DNA of 35,102 nucleotides from Actinomycetes bacterium (GCA_029782335.1 JAKOVA010000072.1:1-35102), one strand, 5' to 3'. Positions 1 through 8,883 are shown, numbered from the stretch's first letter. The notes: generated from the letters alone by a model not told the origin. Numbers and translations are program-made.

Positions 1-948
1 GTCGGAGAAGATGACCCCGAAGCTCACCAGATACACGATCATCACCGGCAGCAGGATCGGGAACGCCATGTTCTGGGCGTCCTCGGCGCGGCTCACGGTC
101 GACCCGGCGGCTCCGAGCACGAAGCAATAGAACGTGTAGCCCAGCATCAACCACACGATCGCCGCGGGAAGCGCTGCGGGATCGAGTTGGTCGAGGAACG
201 ACGCACCCGTCACCGCGCCGGCGACCACTCCGGCGGCAACCAGCAAGACGGCGTGGAGCAAGGCCGCGAGGCCGATACCGATGACCTTCCCGGTGAGCAG
301 GGAGCGCGGCGTGATGACCGCGAGCAGCACCTCGGCCACGCGACCCGACTTCTCCTCGGTCACGCCGGTGAGCACCCATGCGCCGTACACCTGGAGGAGG
401 ACGAACAGCACGATGTTCGCGACCATCGCGGTGCCCTGGCGCGCCGAGCGGCCCTCCTCGACCTGTTCCAGCGACCGCACCGCGGGTGGCTTCGCCTCCA
501 ACACGGCACGAACACCCTCCGCGTCGAGTCCGCTCTCGTCGAGGCCCCGCTGGAGCCGCAGCGAGCTACGGACCCCGGCGACGAGACGCGCGGTGCCGCC
601 GACGTCGCCCGCCTGGAGTGCGGTCCGAACCACGATTCGCCCAGCGGTATCGACACCGGCATCGAGCGTGCCGTCCTTGATCTGGCGCTCGAGCGCAGCG
701 TCGTCGCGAAGGACCGAGACTCGGATCTCGACCCCGGCGCCTCGCGCTGCGCCACGAAGCGTTCCGACTGTGGATCGAGGCTCCGGCCCAGCGACTCCGA
801 CGTGCACCACATCGGGGCCCGACACCAGCCCGGGGACCACCACGACGGCGACCACCGCCAGTGCCGAGAGCACGAGCAAGGCCCAGAACCCCTTGCGCCG
901 AGTTCGCTCCCGGAACTCGCGGACGGCAACCAGCGTGGTCTGGTTCAC
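1..948 (-). CDS. ABC-2 type exporter permease, NatB/YhaP-like (3' end cut by window)
   Basis: Integral membrane subunit of an ABC exporter. The frame stays open from a GTG at 948 down to base 1, giving 316 codons without a stop, so the C-terminus lies outside the window. The N-terminus has a short basic segment and a first membrane helix (about residues 18-36). A long extracytoplasmic loop follows, then a block beginning TEEKSGRVAEVLLAVITPRS and continuing with a GK pair. This EEK-x-GR-x-x-EVLL block is the hallmark of the ABC2_membrane_3 (NatB/YhaP) family. More hydrophobic helices follow, along with an SRAEDAQNMAFP segment typical of the same family. The GTG start overlaps the stop of the ATPase gene by 4 bp (GTGA), so the two are translationally coupled. 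The substrate is unknown. Relatives export sodium or drugs, but the sequence does not tell which. Confidence 0.85.
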   Translation of the reverse strand, partial: MNQTTLVAVREFRERTRRKGFWALLVLSALAVVAVVVVPGLVSGPDVVHVGVAGPEPRSTVGTLRGAARGAGVEIRVSVLRDDAALERQIKDGTLDAGVDTAGRIVVRTALQAGDVGGTARLVAGVRSSLRLQRGLDESGLDAEGVRAVLEAKPPAVRSLEQVEEGRSARQGTAMVANIVLFVLLQVYGAWVLTGVTEEKSGRVAEVLLAVITPRSLLTGKVIGIGLAALLHAVLLVAAGVVAGAVTGASFLDQLDPAALPAAIVWLMLGYTFYCFVLGAAGSTVSRAEDAQNMAFPILLPVMIVYLVSFGVIFSD

Positions 949-1832
949 CGCCGAACCGCCTCACGGAAGACCTCGGACAGCCGCAGGCGCTCGAAGCCAA
1001 ACCGACGGACCGGGCCCGCGGCACGCGCCGCGTCGAGAATCGACTGCGGATCGACACCGCCGGCCACGCGGAGCCGGACCACATCCCGATTCGTTTCGGC
1101 GACCTCGACACCGTCGAGGCCTTGCGCCCACCTGCCGCCGGTGCCGGCGACTTCGACCTCCAGCCGCGGCTCCGGTCCGCTGGTGAGCTCGTCAACGGTG
1201 CCGGTCGCAACGAGACGGCCTGCGTCGATGATCGCGACCCGATCGCAGAGGTCTTCCACCAGATCGAGCTGATGGCTCGAAAAGATCACCGTCGCACCCT
1301 GGGAGGCGACCCCTCGCAATACGTCGGACAACACGTCGACGGCAACCGGATCCAACCCGGAGAACGGCTCGTCGAGAACGACCACCTCCGGCTGGTGAAG
1401 CAGCGCTGCGGCGAGTTGCACGCGCTGCTGGTTGCCGAGGGAGAGGTCCTGCACCGGCGTCGCAGCCCGATCGACGAGTCCGAGACGCTGCAGCCAGTCG
1501 TCAACCGCCGCGCTCGCGCTGCCACGGTCGAGGCCGTGGAGACGCCCGAGGTAGGCGAGCTGATCACGCACACGCATCGCTGGATACAGCCCGCGTTCCT
1601 CCGGCAGATACCCAAAGCGGCGCCGCGCCGAGCGGTCGAGGGGTCGACCCTGCCAGCGGACCTCACCGCCGTCGAGTGCGGTCAGCCCGAAGATCGCCCG
1701 CATCGCCGTCGTCTTGCCGGCGCCGTTCGGCCCGAGGAACCCGAACATCAGACCAGGTGGCACGTCGAAGCTCAGGCCATCGAGCGCGCGGACCTCCCCG
1801 AAGACTCGAACCAGCGCGTCCAACTCCAACAT
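945..1832 (-). CDS. ABC exporter ATP-binding protein (DUF4162-type)
   Basis: Cytoplasmic ATPase partner of the preceding permease, 295 aa. Visible motifs are Walker A GPNGAGKTT near residue 35, the Q-loop and the signature LSLGNQQRVQLAAAL (LSGGQ variant LSLGN). Walker B VVLDEPFSGLDP and the switch motif SSHQ follow. About 90 residues after the ATPase domain resemble the DUF4162 C-terminal domain found in NatA/YhaQ-like ATPases. I chose the ATG at 1832. A longer open frame runs up to 1997, but the conserved fold starts at MLELDALVRVFG, and upstream residues would invade the divergent GH3 gene. The -10-like TACGGT lies 9 nt upstream of this ATG. The specific transported substrate cannot be read from the sequence. 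Confidence 0.9.
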   Translation of the reverse strand: MLELDALVRVFGEVRALDGLSFDVPPGLMFGFLGPNGAGKTTAMRAIFGLTALDGGEVRWQGRPLDRSARRRFGYLPEERGLYPAMRVRDQLAYLGRLHGLDRGSASAAVDDWLQRLGLVDRAATPVQDLSLGNQQRVQLAAALLHQPEVVVLDEPFSGLDPVAVDVLSDVLRGVASQGATVIFSSHQLDLVEDLCDRVAIIDAGRLVATGTVDELTSGPEPRLEVEVAGTGGRWAQGLDGVEVAETNRDVVRLRVAGGVDPQSILDAARAAGPVRRFGFERLRLSEVFREAVRR

Positions 1833-1841
1833 GGCTCCAGC

Positions 1842-1847
1842 ACCGTA
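1842..1847 (-). promoter_or_regulatory. -10 box TACGGT for the ABC exporter operon
   Basis: TANNNT hexamer on the minus strand, 9 nt before the ATG at 1832. This predicts a 5' leader of only about 2 nt. No Shine-Dalgarno at usual spacing. Confidence 0.5.
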
Positions 1848-1880
1848 ACGCCCCCCCGATGGTGGCGCCGTGTGCCCTTG

Positions 1881-1886
1881 TAGCCT
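1881..1886 (+). promoter_or_regulatory. -10 box TAGCCT for the GH3 gene
   Basis: TANNNT hexamer with a 7-nt spacer to the GTG at 1894. The placement predicts a leaderless mRNA and decides the start of the GH3 gene against the GTG at 1870. Confidence 0.6.
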
Positions 1887-1893
1887 CGCCCGG

Positions 1894-4341
1894 GTGAACG
1901 AAACGACGGCGTCACCATCCGGACCAACGAACCGCCTCCCCGACGCTGGCAGCGCCGCGGCGATCGTCGCTGCGCTGGACCGTCCCACGAAAGTCAAGCT
2001 GCTCTCCGGGAAGGCGACCTTCGCGCTCGAGGGACTCCCCGGACACGGGCTCGACCCGATCGCCGTGAGCGACGGCCCCCACGGCCTCCGTCACCAGCCA
2101 CGCGACGGGGACCACCTCGGGTTGCAGGGGTCCCTGCCGGCCACCTGCTTCCCGACCGCCGCCGCGCTCGGGTCCTCGTGGGATGTGGACCTTCTCGACG
2201 AAGTCGGCCGGGCGATCGGCGCAGAGGCAGTCGACCAGGGTGTCACGGTCGTGTTGGGGCCCGGTCTGAACATCAAGCGCCATCCCGCCGGAGGCCGCTC
2301 TTTCGAGTATCTCTCCGAAGACCCGTTCCTCAGCGGCAAGCTCGCCGCCGCGATGGTGCGGGGTGTCCAATCGCACGGAGTCGGGACGAGCATCAAGCAC
2401 TTCGCCGCCAACAACCACGAGTCGCACCGGCTCATCGTCGACGCTGTGGTGGACGAACGCACCCTGCGGGAGATCTACCTGACGGGCTTCGAGATCGCCG
2501 TCAAGGAGTCCGCGCCGTGGACCGTGATGTGCGCGTACAACCTCGTGAACGGCGTGTATGCGTCGGAGCACACCGAGTTGCTCACGACCATCCTGCGCGA
2601 TGAGTGGGGTTTCGAGGGTCTCGTCATGACCGACTGGGGAGCGGCGAACGACCGGGTCGCCGGCATCCGTGCGGGCCTCGACCTGGAGATGCCCACCAGC
2701 GGAGGAGCGTTCGACCCGGCAGTGCTCGCCGCCCTCGACGACGGCAGCCTCACCGAGGACGAGGTCGACCGGTGCGCGACGCGGGTCGTGCAGCTCCTCC
2801 AGCGCGCCCGACGCGACAGCGTTGCGGCCGACTACGACGCGCACCACCAGCTCGGCCGCCGCGCCGCGGCAGCGGGGTCGGTGCTGCTCACGAACAACGG
2901 CGTGCTTCCTCTCCACCCGACGCCCGCGGCGATCGCCGTGGTCGGCGCGTTCGCGACCGAACCGCGTTATCAGGGTGCCGGCAGCTCACAGGTCAATCCC
3001 ACCCGGTTGGACTCCCTCCTCGACGAGCTCCGCTCGCGGGTCGGTACATCGGTCTCGACGAGCTACGCGGCGGGTTACGACGCACGGACTGGTGAGACCA
3101 ACGACACGCTGATCGACGAGGCGGTCGGGGTGGCTGCGGCCGCCGACGTGGTGATCCTCTGTGTCGGGCTTCCGGCCGCATGGGAATCGGAGGGATTCGA
3201 CCGGACAACCCTCGACCTTCCCGCCGGTCATGTGCGACTGATCGAGGCGCTCGCCGCACAGTCGACCCCGGTCGCCGTCGTGTTGAGCAACGGCGGTGTC
3301 GTGCACATGCCCTGGGCGGACCGCGTCGACGCGGTCCTCGAGTGCTGGCTCGGCGGCCAAGCCGGGGCGGGTGGCGCGGTCGACGTGCTCGTCGGCGACG
3401 CCGAGCCGGGTGGCCGCCTCGCAGAGTCGATCCCCTTCCACGTTGCGGCACTTCCCGCCGACCGGAACTTTCCGGGTTCGCCACGTCAGGTCCAGTACCG
3501 CGAGAGCCTCTATGTGGGGTACCGGTTCCACGACACCGCCGGGGTTCCGGCGAAGTTCCCCTTCGGTCACGGCCTGTCCTACACCCGCTTCGAGTGGTCC
3601 GACTTCAGCGTCGAGGGAACCGGCACCGACCTCGTGGTCAGCCTCGTCGTCGCCAACGTCGGAACCCGCGCCGGCAGCGACGTCGTGCAGGTGTACGTCC
3701 GAGACCCCGAGGCGACCCTGCATTGCCCCGACAAGGAACTCAAGGGCTTCCGCAAGGTGCACCTCGAGCCGGGCGAATCGAGCCGGGTCGAGATCGCGTT
3801 GGACCGGCGCGCCTTCGCGGTGTGGGACGTTGCCGCACACGACTGGCTCGTCGAGGCCGGCGCGTTCGAGATCCTCGTCGGTCGCTCCTCGACCGACATC
3901 GTGACGACGATCAGGGGCGACATCGACTCCCCCGACACCATCACGGCGGCACCTCGTCCCAGCGGCTTCGTCGCGACCGACGAGGAGTTCCGGGAGATGT
4001 ACGGCAGGCCGATCCCATCGGTGCCCCCGACACGGCCGTTCCATCGGAACTCGACCTTGGAGGAGATGAGCTCCACTCGCCTCGGTCGCCTCGTGGAGGC
4101 TGCCGTCGTCCGGGAATCGGTCCGGCGCGCAGCACACGAGTTCCCCGACCCCGACGACGCCACACTCGAGATGATCCGCAGTGCCGTTCGCGAAGGACCC
4201 GCCCGGGCGCTCGTCCTGCTGAGCGGCGGCCTCGTGCCCTTCGACGCGATCGACGCGTTGATCGCCGGTTGCAACGGGGACCGGCGCGCTGCGAGCGCGG
4301 CGATCCGCCGGCTGGTCAAGCGGAAGCAGCGTTCGGGCTGA
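1894..4341 (+). CDS. Glycoside hydrolase family 3 beta-glucosidase
   Basis: Hydrolyses terminal beta-linked sugars from oligosaccharides or glycosides, 815 aa. The N-terminal (beta/alpha) barrel carries VSDGPHGLR, KHFAANNHE and LVMTDWGAAND, where Asp247 is the expected catalytic nucleophile. The alpha/beta sandwich domain (about 300-510) contains GAGSSQVNPT and the cluster ending PFGHGLSYTRFEW. A fibronectin-III-like domain (about 560-670, ELKGFRKVHLEPGES) and a helical tail of about 130 residues complete it. No signal peptide is visible, so it probably acts in the cytoplasm on imported sugars. The GTG at 1894 is preferred because a TANNNT -10 sits 7 nt before it; the alternative GTG at 1870 lies upstream of that -10. 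The 3' end overlaps the convergent hydrolase gene by 26 bp. Exact sugar specificity is not determined. Confidence 0.92.
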   Translation: MNETTASPSGPTNRLPDAGSAAAIVAALDRPTKVKLLSGKATFALEGLPGHGLDPIAVSDGPHGLRHQPRDGDHLGLQGSLPATCFPTAAALGSSWDVDLLDEVGRAIGAEAVDQGVTVVLGPGLNIKRHPAGGRSFEYLSEDPFLSGKLAAAMVRGVQSHGVGTSIKHFAANNHESHRLIVDAVVDERTLREIYLTGFEIAVKESAPWTVMCAYNLVNGVYASEHTELLTTILRDEWGFEGLVMTDWGAANDRVAGIRAGLDLEMPTSGGAFDPAVLAALDDGSLTEDEVDRCATRVVQLLQRARRDSVAADYDAHHQLGRRAAAAGSVLLTNNGVLPLHPTPAAIAVVGAFATEPRYQGAGSSQVNPTRLDSLLDELRSRVGTSVSTSYAAGYDARTGETNDTLIDEAVGVAAAADVVILCVGLPAAWESEGFDRTTLDLPAGHVRLIEALAAQSTPVAVVLSNGGVVHMPWADRVDAVLECWLGGQAGAGGAVDVLVGDAEPGGRLAESIPFHVAALPADRNFPGSPRQVQYRESLYVGYRFHDTAGVPAKFPFGHGLSYTRFEWSDFSVEGTGTDLVVSLVVANVGTRAGSDVVQVYVRDPEATLHCPDKELKGFRKVHLEPGESSRVEIALDRRAFAVWDVAAHDWLVEAGAFEILVGRSSTDIVTTIRGDIDSPDTITAAPRPSGFVATDEEFREMYGRPIPSVPPTRPFHRNSTLEEMSSTRLGRLVEAAVVRESVRRAAHEFPDPDDATLEMIRSAVREGPARALVLLSGGLVPFDAIDALIAGCNGDRRAASAAIRRLVKRKQRSG

Positions 4342-5176
4342 GCTCGCCCCGCAGGTTCGCGATCACCGCCGCGGACACGGTGTCGGGAGCCTGTTCAACC
4401 AGCCAGTGACCAGCGTCGGGAAGCGTCTCGAAGCGATACGGGCCGCTGACCCAGCGCTCGGTCATTGCCGCGGCAACCGGCCCGAGCGCGAAGTCACGCG
4501 CGCCGTAGAGATACAGCGTTCGCACCGGAACGCGCCCAGGGCCCCGTGACGGACCAAACGGCAGCGCCCGATACCAGTTGAGCATCGGCGTGGCGGCGTC
4601 TGAGTCCAAGAGGCGGCAGCTCACGGCCGCCTGCTCCGCAGGAAGGCCGGAACCCACGAGCTGTCGCTTGAAGAAGCGCTGTCCGAACTTCCCACGGAGG
4701 AACGCCTCGGGCAGCCACGGCGGTTGGAAGGCGAGCATGTACCACGAGTCGAGCAACTGACGGCTCCGCACCAGCGAGCGGATCATCGCCTGTGGGTGCG
4801 GTGTGGCCAGGACGCTCAGCGACTGCACCCGCGCCGCGTGCGCCGCCCCGAGTTGCCAGGCCACCGCACCGCCCCAGTCGTGTCCCACGACGTGGAAGCG
4901 CTCGACGCCGAGCGCGTCGGCTGCTGCGATGACGTCGCCCGCCAGCGTCTCGAGCGCGTAGTCACGCCGACGTGTCGGCCGCGCTCCCGGCGAGTAGCCG
5001 CGTTGGTCGGGAGCAACGACCCGGTATCCCGCACCGGCGAGAGCACCCGTGATCGGCCGCCACATCGTGCGGTCCTGAGGGAAGCCGTGCAACAACACGA
5101 CGAGCTCGTCACCCTCGCCGGTGTCATCGACATCGAAGGTCCACCCGTCGTGGGAGAAGGAATGAATCGAGCCCAT
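4316..5176 (-). CDS. Alpha/beta hydrolase, epoxide hydrolase-like
   Basis: Soluble alpha/beta-hydrolase fold enzyme of 286 aa. The oxyanion motif HGFPQ lies near residue 31. The nucleophile elbow reads VGHDWGG with Asp100 in place of serine. This is the pattern of epoxide hydrolases and haloalkane dehalogenases, which form a covalent ester with aspartate. A C-terminal AGHWLVEQ supplies the catalytic histidine. The segment between (LAFQPPWLPEAF to NWYRALPF) is the cap domain with the aromatic residues that usually position the substrate. The tyrosines and HGxP favour epoxide hydrolase, but dehalogenase or C-C hydrolase activity cannot be excluded. The ATG at 5176 has TAGCAT 6 nt upstream and no Shine-Dalgarno, so it looks leaderless. 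It is divergent from the DUF488 gene. Confidence 0.85.
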   Translation of the reverse strand: MGSIHSFSHDGWTFDVDDTGEGDELVVLLHGFPQDRTMWRPITGALAGAGYRVVAPDQRGYSPGARPTRRRDYALETLAGDVIAAADALGVERFHVVGHDWGGAVAWQLGAAHAARVQSLSVLATPHPQAMIRSLVRSRQLLDSWYMLAFQPPWLPEAFLRGKFGQRFFKRQLVGSGLPAEQAAVSCRLLDSDAATPMLNWYRALPFGPSRGPGRVPVRTLYLYGARDFALGPVAAAMTERWVSGPYRFETLPDAGHWLVEQAPDTVSAAVIANLRGELSPNAASA

Positions 5177-5182
5177 CTGCGG

Positions 5183-5188
5183 ATGCTA
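5183..5188 (-). promoter_or_regulatory. -10 box TAGCAT for the alpha/beta hydrolase
   Basis: TANNNT on the minus strand with a 6-nt spacer to the ATG at 5176. The spacing predicts transcription starting at the start codon. Confidence 0.6.
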
Positions 5189-5203
5189 TGAGCAGCAGGT
5201 GGG

Positions 5204-5209
5204 TAGGTT
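5204..5209 (+). promoter_or_regulatory. -10 box TAGGTT for the DUF488 gene
   Basis: TANNNT with a 6-nt spacer to the GTG at 5216. It lies in the 39-bp gap between two divergent starts, so both genes appear to be read from back-to-back leaderless promoters. Confidence 0.6.
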
Positions 5210-5215
5210 GGGCTC

Positions 5216-5584
5216 GTGAGCAGCGTCCGGGTTGCACGCATCTACGACGATCCCTCCCCCGAGGACGGCCTCCGGGTCCTCGTCGACCGTCTCTGGCCTC
5301 GTGGCATCAGCAAGGAACGCGCAGCGCTCGACGAGTGGTGCAAAGAGGTTGGGCCGTCACACGAGCTTCGCCGCTGGTACGCGCACGACCCCGAGCGGTT
5401 CGACGAGTTCACCGCCCGCTACCTCGACGAACTCGCCACGGGGCCACAAGCAGCGTCGGTGGCACATCTGCGTGAGCTCGCTGCCGGCGGGACCGTCACC
5501 CTGCTCACCGCCACCAAACGAGCGGACATCAGCGAGGCCGCGGTCCTCGCCGACCTGCTGGGTGGCGAGGACGCACCCGCCTGA
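5216..5584 (+). CDS. DUF488 family protein (YeaO-like)
   Basis: Small cytoplasmic protein of 122 aa. It has the family blocks RIYDD, VDRLWPRG, ALDEWCKEVGPSHELRRWY, DPERFDEFTARYLDEL and a late LLTATK segment. The length is normal for the YeaO-type branch of DUF488. The biochemical role of this family is not established; structural relatives have a Rossmann-like fold, so I assign no reaction. The GTG start at 5216 gives the conserved N-terminus directly and sits 6 nt after TAGGTT. An upstream frame beginning at 5188 is out of phase and unlike any family. It ends inside a strong hairpin shared with the convergent MOSC gene. Confidence 0.85.
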   Translation: MSSVRVARIYDDPSPEDGLRVLVDRLWPRGISKERAALDEWCKEVGPSHELRRWYAHDPERFDEFTARYLDELATGPQAASVAHLRELAAGGTVTLLTATKRADISEAAVLADLLGGEDAPA

Positions 5585-5629
5585 GACCGTCGCCGCCCCC
5601 GACGGAGCGCCCGGGCCCGTCGGTCTCAG
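5581..5629. terminator. Bidirectional hairpin terminator between DUF488 and MOSC genes
   Basis: CTGAGACCG (5581-5589) pairs perfectly with CGGTCTCAG (5621-5629). Inside it, CCGACGG (5599-5605) can pair with CCGTCGG (5617-5623) as an alternative. Both convergent stop codons lie in the outer arms. There is no U-run, as is common for GC-rich actinobacteria. Confidence 0.6.
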
Positions 5630-6405
5630 CGCAACGTCGCCGTGTCTCCGACGCTGATGCGACCCGGCTGCACCACCTCGACGTACAGCCCGAGATGATT
5701 CGCGTGGAGCTCTTCGATGGCCTGGTAGAGACCGGGCTGCCGCTCCAGCGCCGGATGACCCGCTCGGGCAGGCTGGGCGCGCAACGGCATCGCACACCGG
5801 ACCACCGGCTGCATGACCCGAAGCACCGCCGTGCCGACCTCGAGCTCACGCCCGACCCAGTGGTCTTCGCTGAACGGAGCGTGATCACCACCGGCGTCGA
5901 CGACCACGTTCGGACGGAACCGTCGGAGGTCCCAGTTGAGTTCGGGATAGCGGCTCGCGCACCACGAGACCGTTTCGCGGACGATGAGATGGAGCGGCGC
6001 GAGGTCGACGAACGCACCGGCAGGAGCGCCGATCTCGTAGTAGGTGGCGTCATCGTCGGGCGGGTCGAAGGTCATCTCGTAGGAGACCGTCACCGCGGGA
6101 TCGGCCGCCTGCACACCACAGCGCACACCGACCCAGTCGCTCACGGCCGCATCAAGGTCGGGATCTCCCTCCGGGGTTGTGGGGAGCGCCCAACGAGCCG
6201 ACCCTGGCCACCACATCTCGACGCCGTCGGTCTCCCCCTCGAAGAGGATCCGATACCGCTTGGCGCTCAACACATGCGCGCCGTCCTCGCTGATGAGACC
6301 CCAACGCCGATCCCCCGGGATGCCACCGGTCACCACGTCGAGCTCGTCGGCATTGATGCCTTGAAAGGACTTGACGGGATACCGGGCAAGAGAGGTGACC
6401 TGCAT
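5626..6405 (-). CDS. MOSC domain protein, YcbX/mARC-like molybdenum cofactor protein
   Basis: 259 aa. The N-terminal MOSC_N barrel starts MQVTSLARYPVKSFQG and continues with GIPGDRRWGLI. The C-terminal MOSC domain carries LRRFRPNVVVD and VVRCAMPLRAQP, whose cysteine is the expected molybdenum cofactor ligand. Relatives (YcbX, mARC) reduce N-hydroxylated compounds with electrons from a ferredoxin or cytochrome b5 partner. No ferredoxin domain is fused here, so a partner must be supplied elsewhere. The gene starts 5 bp after the stop of the PP2C gene at 6411, so the two are probably one transcript. Its start has no convincing promoter of its own. The link to a signalling phosphatase may be incidental. 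Confidence 0.85.
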   Translation of the reverse strand: MQVTSLARYPVKSFQGINADELDVVTGGIPGDRRWGLISEDGAHVLSAKRYRILFEGETDGVEMWWPGSARWALPTTPEGDPDLDAAVSDWVGVRCGVQAADPAVTVSYEMTFDPPDDDATYYEIGAPAGAFVDLAPLHLIVRETVSWCASRYPELNWDLRRFRPNVVVDAGGDHAPFSEDHWVGRELEVGTAVLRVMQPVVRCAMPLRAQPARAGHPALERQPGLYQAIEELHANHLGLYVEVVQPGRISVGDTATLR

Positions 6406-6410
6406 CGCGT

Positions 6411-8870
6411 TCAGACTCGCACAACTGCATAGACCAACGCGATGTCGTCACGTCGCGGTCGCCCGCGCGACAGGTCCATCACGGCGTCGGCGGACGCCTC
6501 AACGGCAGCGTCAGAGGTATCGCTGCGGGCCGCCAAGACGGCTGCCACCGCGTCGATTCCCTCGTCGATCGGCACGCTCGGCTCCTCGATCAACCCGTCG
6601 GTGTAGAGGCACAACGCAGTGGTGCCCGGCTCCAACACGACCTCGGTCTCACCCCGGCCGCCGAGTGGAGGGAGGCCGAGCAGGGGCTCTCGGCGAGCGT
6701 TCAGCCGGACGACCTGGCCGTCGGGTCGACGCATCAACGGCGGCGGGTGCCCCGCGATCGCATAGCGGAGGCGACCCGTGCTCACCGAGATCTCGACGAG
6801 AACCGCAGTGGTGTACCTCGCCGACTCCAGTTGCGACGTCACGAACTCATCGAGGCGGGACAAGACCGAGGACGGTGATGGATCTTCGAGCGCAAACGCA
6901 CGGATGGCCACCTTCACCTGTCCCATGGTCGCTGCCGCGGCAAGGCCGTGACCGACCACGTCTCCGATGACCACGAGTCGGTCCGCTCCGCCGAGATCGA
7001 TCACGTCGAAAAAGTCACCGCCGACCAGGAGCTGTTCGGCCGACGGCCGGTAGCGGGTCGCGACCGACAGTTGCACCGACGGCGTCGGCGCAACTGTCAG
7101 CAACGTGCGTTGCAGGGTGAGCGACACGTCGTGTTCGATCTCCCGGCGACGCGCCCGGTCGAGGGCGAGGGCCACCTGTGCCGCGAACCCACCCAGATCC
7201 AGCGGCGGGGTCTCCACGTCGAGGTCGTAGCCGATCGCCATCGCTCCAACGACCCGACCCGCGGACGGCAGCGGGAGCATCGTCGTCCGCCACGGGTGCT
7301 CACCAACGCCGGTGACTTCGACGACATGACGGGCCGCCACCTCGGCGGCGGTGGAGGTGGTCGGCGAGTCCACGATTCGGCTGATCCACTCGACCCACCT
7401 CGGATCGTCATCGGTCGCCTCGATGTCGAGCGCTCCCGATGCCGGGTCCGCTAACAACACCGCCACGCGGGAGGCGCCCAACGCCTCGGCGGCACGGGCG
7501 ACGATCTGCTCCAGGATCTGGTCGGTCGACTCGGCCGCCGCGAGGGCGGTGACCAGCGCGGCCATCGCTACTCGACGGAGTTCCGCGCTACGAGCCGCAG
7601 TGGTTTCGGCCACCATGGCGACGATCCCGCCGTCAGAACGGCCCCCGGAGACCACTCGACGAGCACGTACCGCGAAGTACCGGGCGTTAGGGGCATCCGA
7701 ACTCGTCACCTCGAGCGCACCGGAGGACTCGTCGCGCTCGGTCGCCGTCCGCAACGTCGAGACGATCCGATCCGCGAGCGACGCGCCGAGCACGACCGGC
7801 GACCCGTCGCCGATGAGCTCCAGCGCCCGCTGCGCCGGGTCGTTTGCCATCATGAGCCGGTCGTCGTGATCCACGACCGCGACCCCGGCCGGCAGCTGGT
7901 CGATCACCGCTGCGAGCTGCGCCCGCCCCTGTGAGAGCCGGCGACGAGCTCGGTCGAGACTGACCGCCGCTCCCACCGCTGCGGCGAGCGTGGCCGCAAC
8001 CAGTACCCCGAGAACGATGAGCGAACGTCGGAACTGGTCGATCGCCGGCCGGTCGAGCCGGTCACGAGGGACCTCAATAACCATCGTCCATCCGGGGACG
8101 GTTGCTTTGGCGAACGCGACGACACGGTCCGTCGCGCCCGACGGTCCCACGGTCTCGTCGAGCAAGCCGTCGTCGTGGTTCCGTGCGGCGGATCGGATCG
8201 ACGACGGCATCAGCGTTCCGAGACGAGCCGGGCCGGGAGCGAACACGGTCCGACCGTCCCGGTCGTAGACCGTCACCTCCGAGGTGCCGAACAGCCGCCG
8301 CAGCAGCACGGCATCGTCGATGCTCAACCTCACGCTTCCGGCGAGGGCCCCGTTTCGACGGCCGAGCGCGTCGAGTGTCGGGATCGCGACATTCAGCAGG
8401 TATCCGGCATCACGCCCCCACACCGCCTCCACGCCGACCGACCCGTTGAGCGCCGCCCGGACATCCACCCGATCGGGACGCGCCGTCGTCCCTCCACCTT
8501 CCGGTGCCGATGCGCCGTCGAGGCTGACCCAGCGCAGCTCCCCCGTGAATCCGAACTCTGTGGGATCGAGCGACGCGAGATAGGAGGCGATCCCCGCTTC
8601 GTCACCGGCGACGACGGACGGCATGGACGCCATCGTTCGGAGTTCCTGCCGCGCCGTACCCACCAGGTTCGAGACGAGGGTCGCCGCGGCTCGAACACTC
8701 CGAAGCTGCGCCGAGCGCGCCTCGCGCCGGCCGGTCTCGAGGTTCGCGCGAAGCGACCACACGGCGAAACCGGTGAAGAGGCTCAAGGCGATCGTGACTC
8801 CCGCCATGATCCGCAGGCCGAGGTTTCCGCGGATGGCGTCGCCGGACCGGGTCCTCAGGCGACGATCCAT
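6411..8870 (-). CDS. Membrane sensor protein phosphatase, PAS-GAF-PP2C (SpoIIE type)
   Basis: 819 aa signalling protein. A first helix (about residues 23-42) and a second (about 287-310) flank an extracytoplasmic sensing region of roughly 240 residues. A cytoplasmic PAS domain (about 325-430, LPAGVAVVDHDDRLMMAN), a GAF domain (about 445-590) and a C-terminal PP2C/SpoIIE phosphatase (about 600-819) follow. Metal-binding motifs are intact: GGDFFDV (Gly617-Asp622), GDVVGHGLAAA and LYTDGLIE. Such proteins dephosphorylate anti-anti-sigma factors and thereby switch alternative sigma factors. No anti-sigma or STAS gene is present in the window, so the target is unknown. The ATG at 8870 has TAGGCT 7 nt upstream and looks leaderless. 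The MOSC gene follows after 5 bp. Confidence 0.9.
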   Translation of the reverse strand: MDRRLRTRSGDAIRGNLGLRIMAGVTIALSLFTGFAVWSLRANLETGRREARSAQLRSVRAAATLVSNLVGTARQELRTMASMPSVVAGDEAGIASYLASLDPTEFGFTGELRWVSLDGASAPEGGGTTARPDRVDVRAALNGSVGVEAVWGRDAGYLLNVAIPTLDALGRRNGALAGSVRLSIDDAVLLRRLFGTSEVTVYDRDGRTVFAPGPARLGTLMPSSIRSAARNHDDGLLDETVGPSGATDRVVAFAKATVPGWTMVIEVPRDRLDRPAIDQFRRSLIVLGVLVAATLAAAVGAAVSLDRARRRLSQGRAQLAAVIDQLPAGVAVVDHDDRLMMANDPAQRALELIGDGSPVVLGASLADRIVSTLRTATERDESSGALEVTSSDAPNARYFAVRARRVVSGGRSDGGIVAMVAETTAARSAELRRVAMAALVTALAAAESTDQILEQIVARAAEALGASRVAVLLADPASGALDIEATDDDPRWVEWISRIVDSPTTSTAAEVAARHVVEVTGVGEHPWRTTMLPLPSAGRVVGAMAIGYDLDVETPPLDLGGFAAQVALALDRARRREIEHDVSLTLQRTLLTVAPTPSVQLSVATRYRPSAEQLLVGGDFFDVIDLGGADRLVVIGDVVGHGLAAAATMGQVKVAIRAFALEDPSPSSVLSRLDEFVTSQLESARYTTAVLVEISVSTGRLRYAIAGHPPPLMRRPDGQVVRLNARREPLLGLPPLGGRGETEVVLEPGTTALCLYTDGLIEEPSVPIDEGIDAVAAVLAARSDTSDAAVEASADAVMDLSRGRPRRDDIALVYAVVRV

Positions 8871-8877
8871 CGACGTG

Positions 8878-8883
8878 AGCCTA
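8878..8883 (-). promoter_or_regulatory. -10 box TAGGCT for the PP2C-MOSC operon
   Basis: TANNNT on the minus strand, 7-nt spacer to the ATG at 8870; predicts a leaderless transcript. Confidence 0.6.

Noticed and set aside
1912-2916. 334-aa open frame on the minus strand opposite the GH3 gene, and many similar long frames
   Set aside because: High GC lowers stop frequency. These frames are rich in Arg, Pro and Ala, match no family and lie opposite clear genes.
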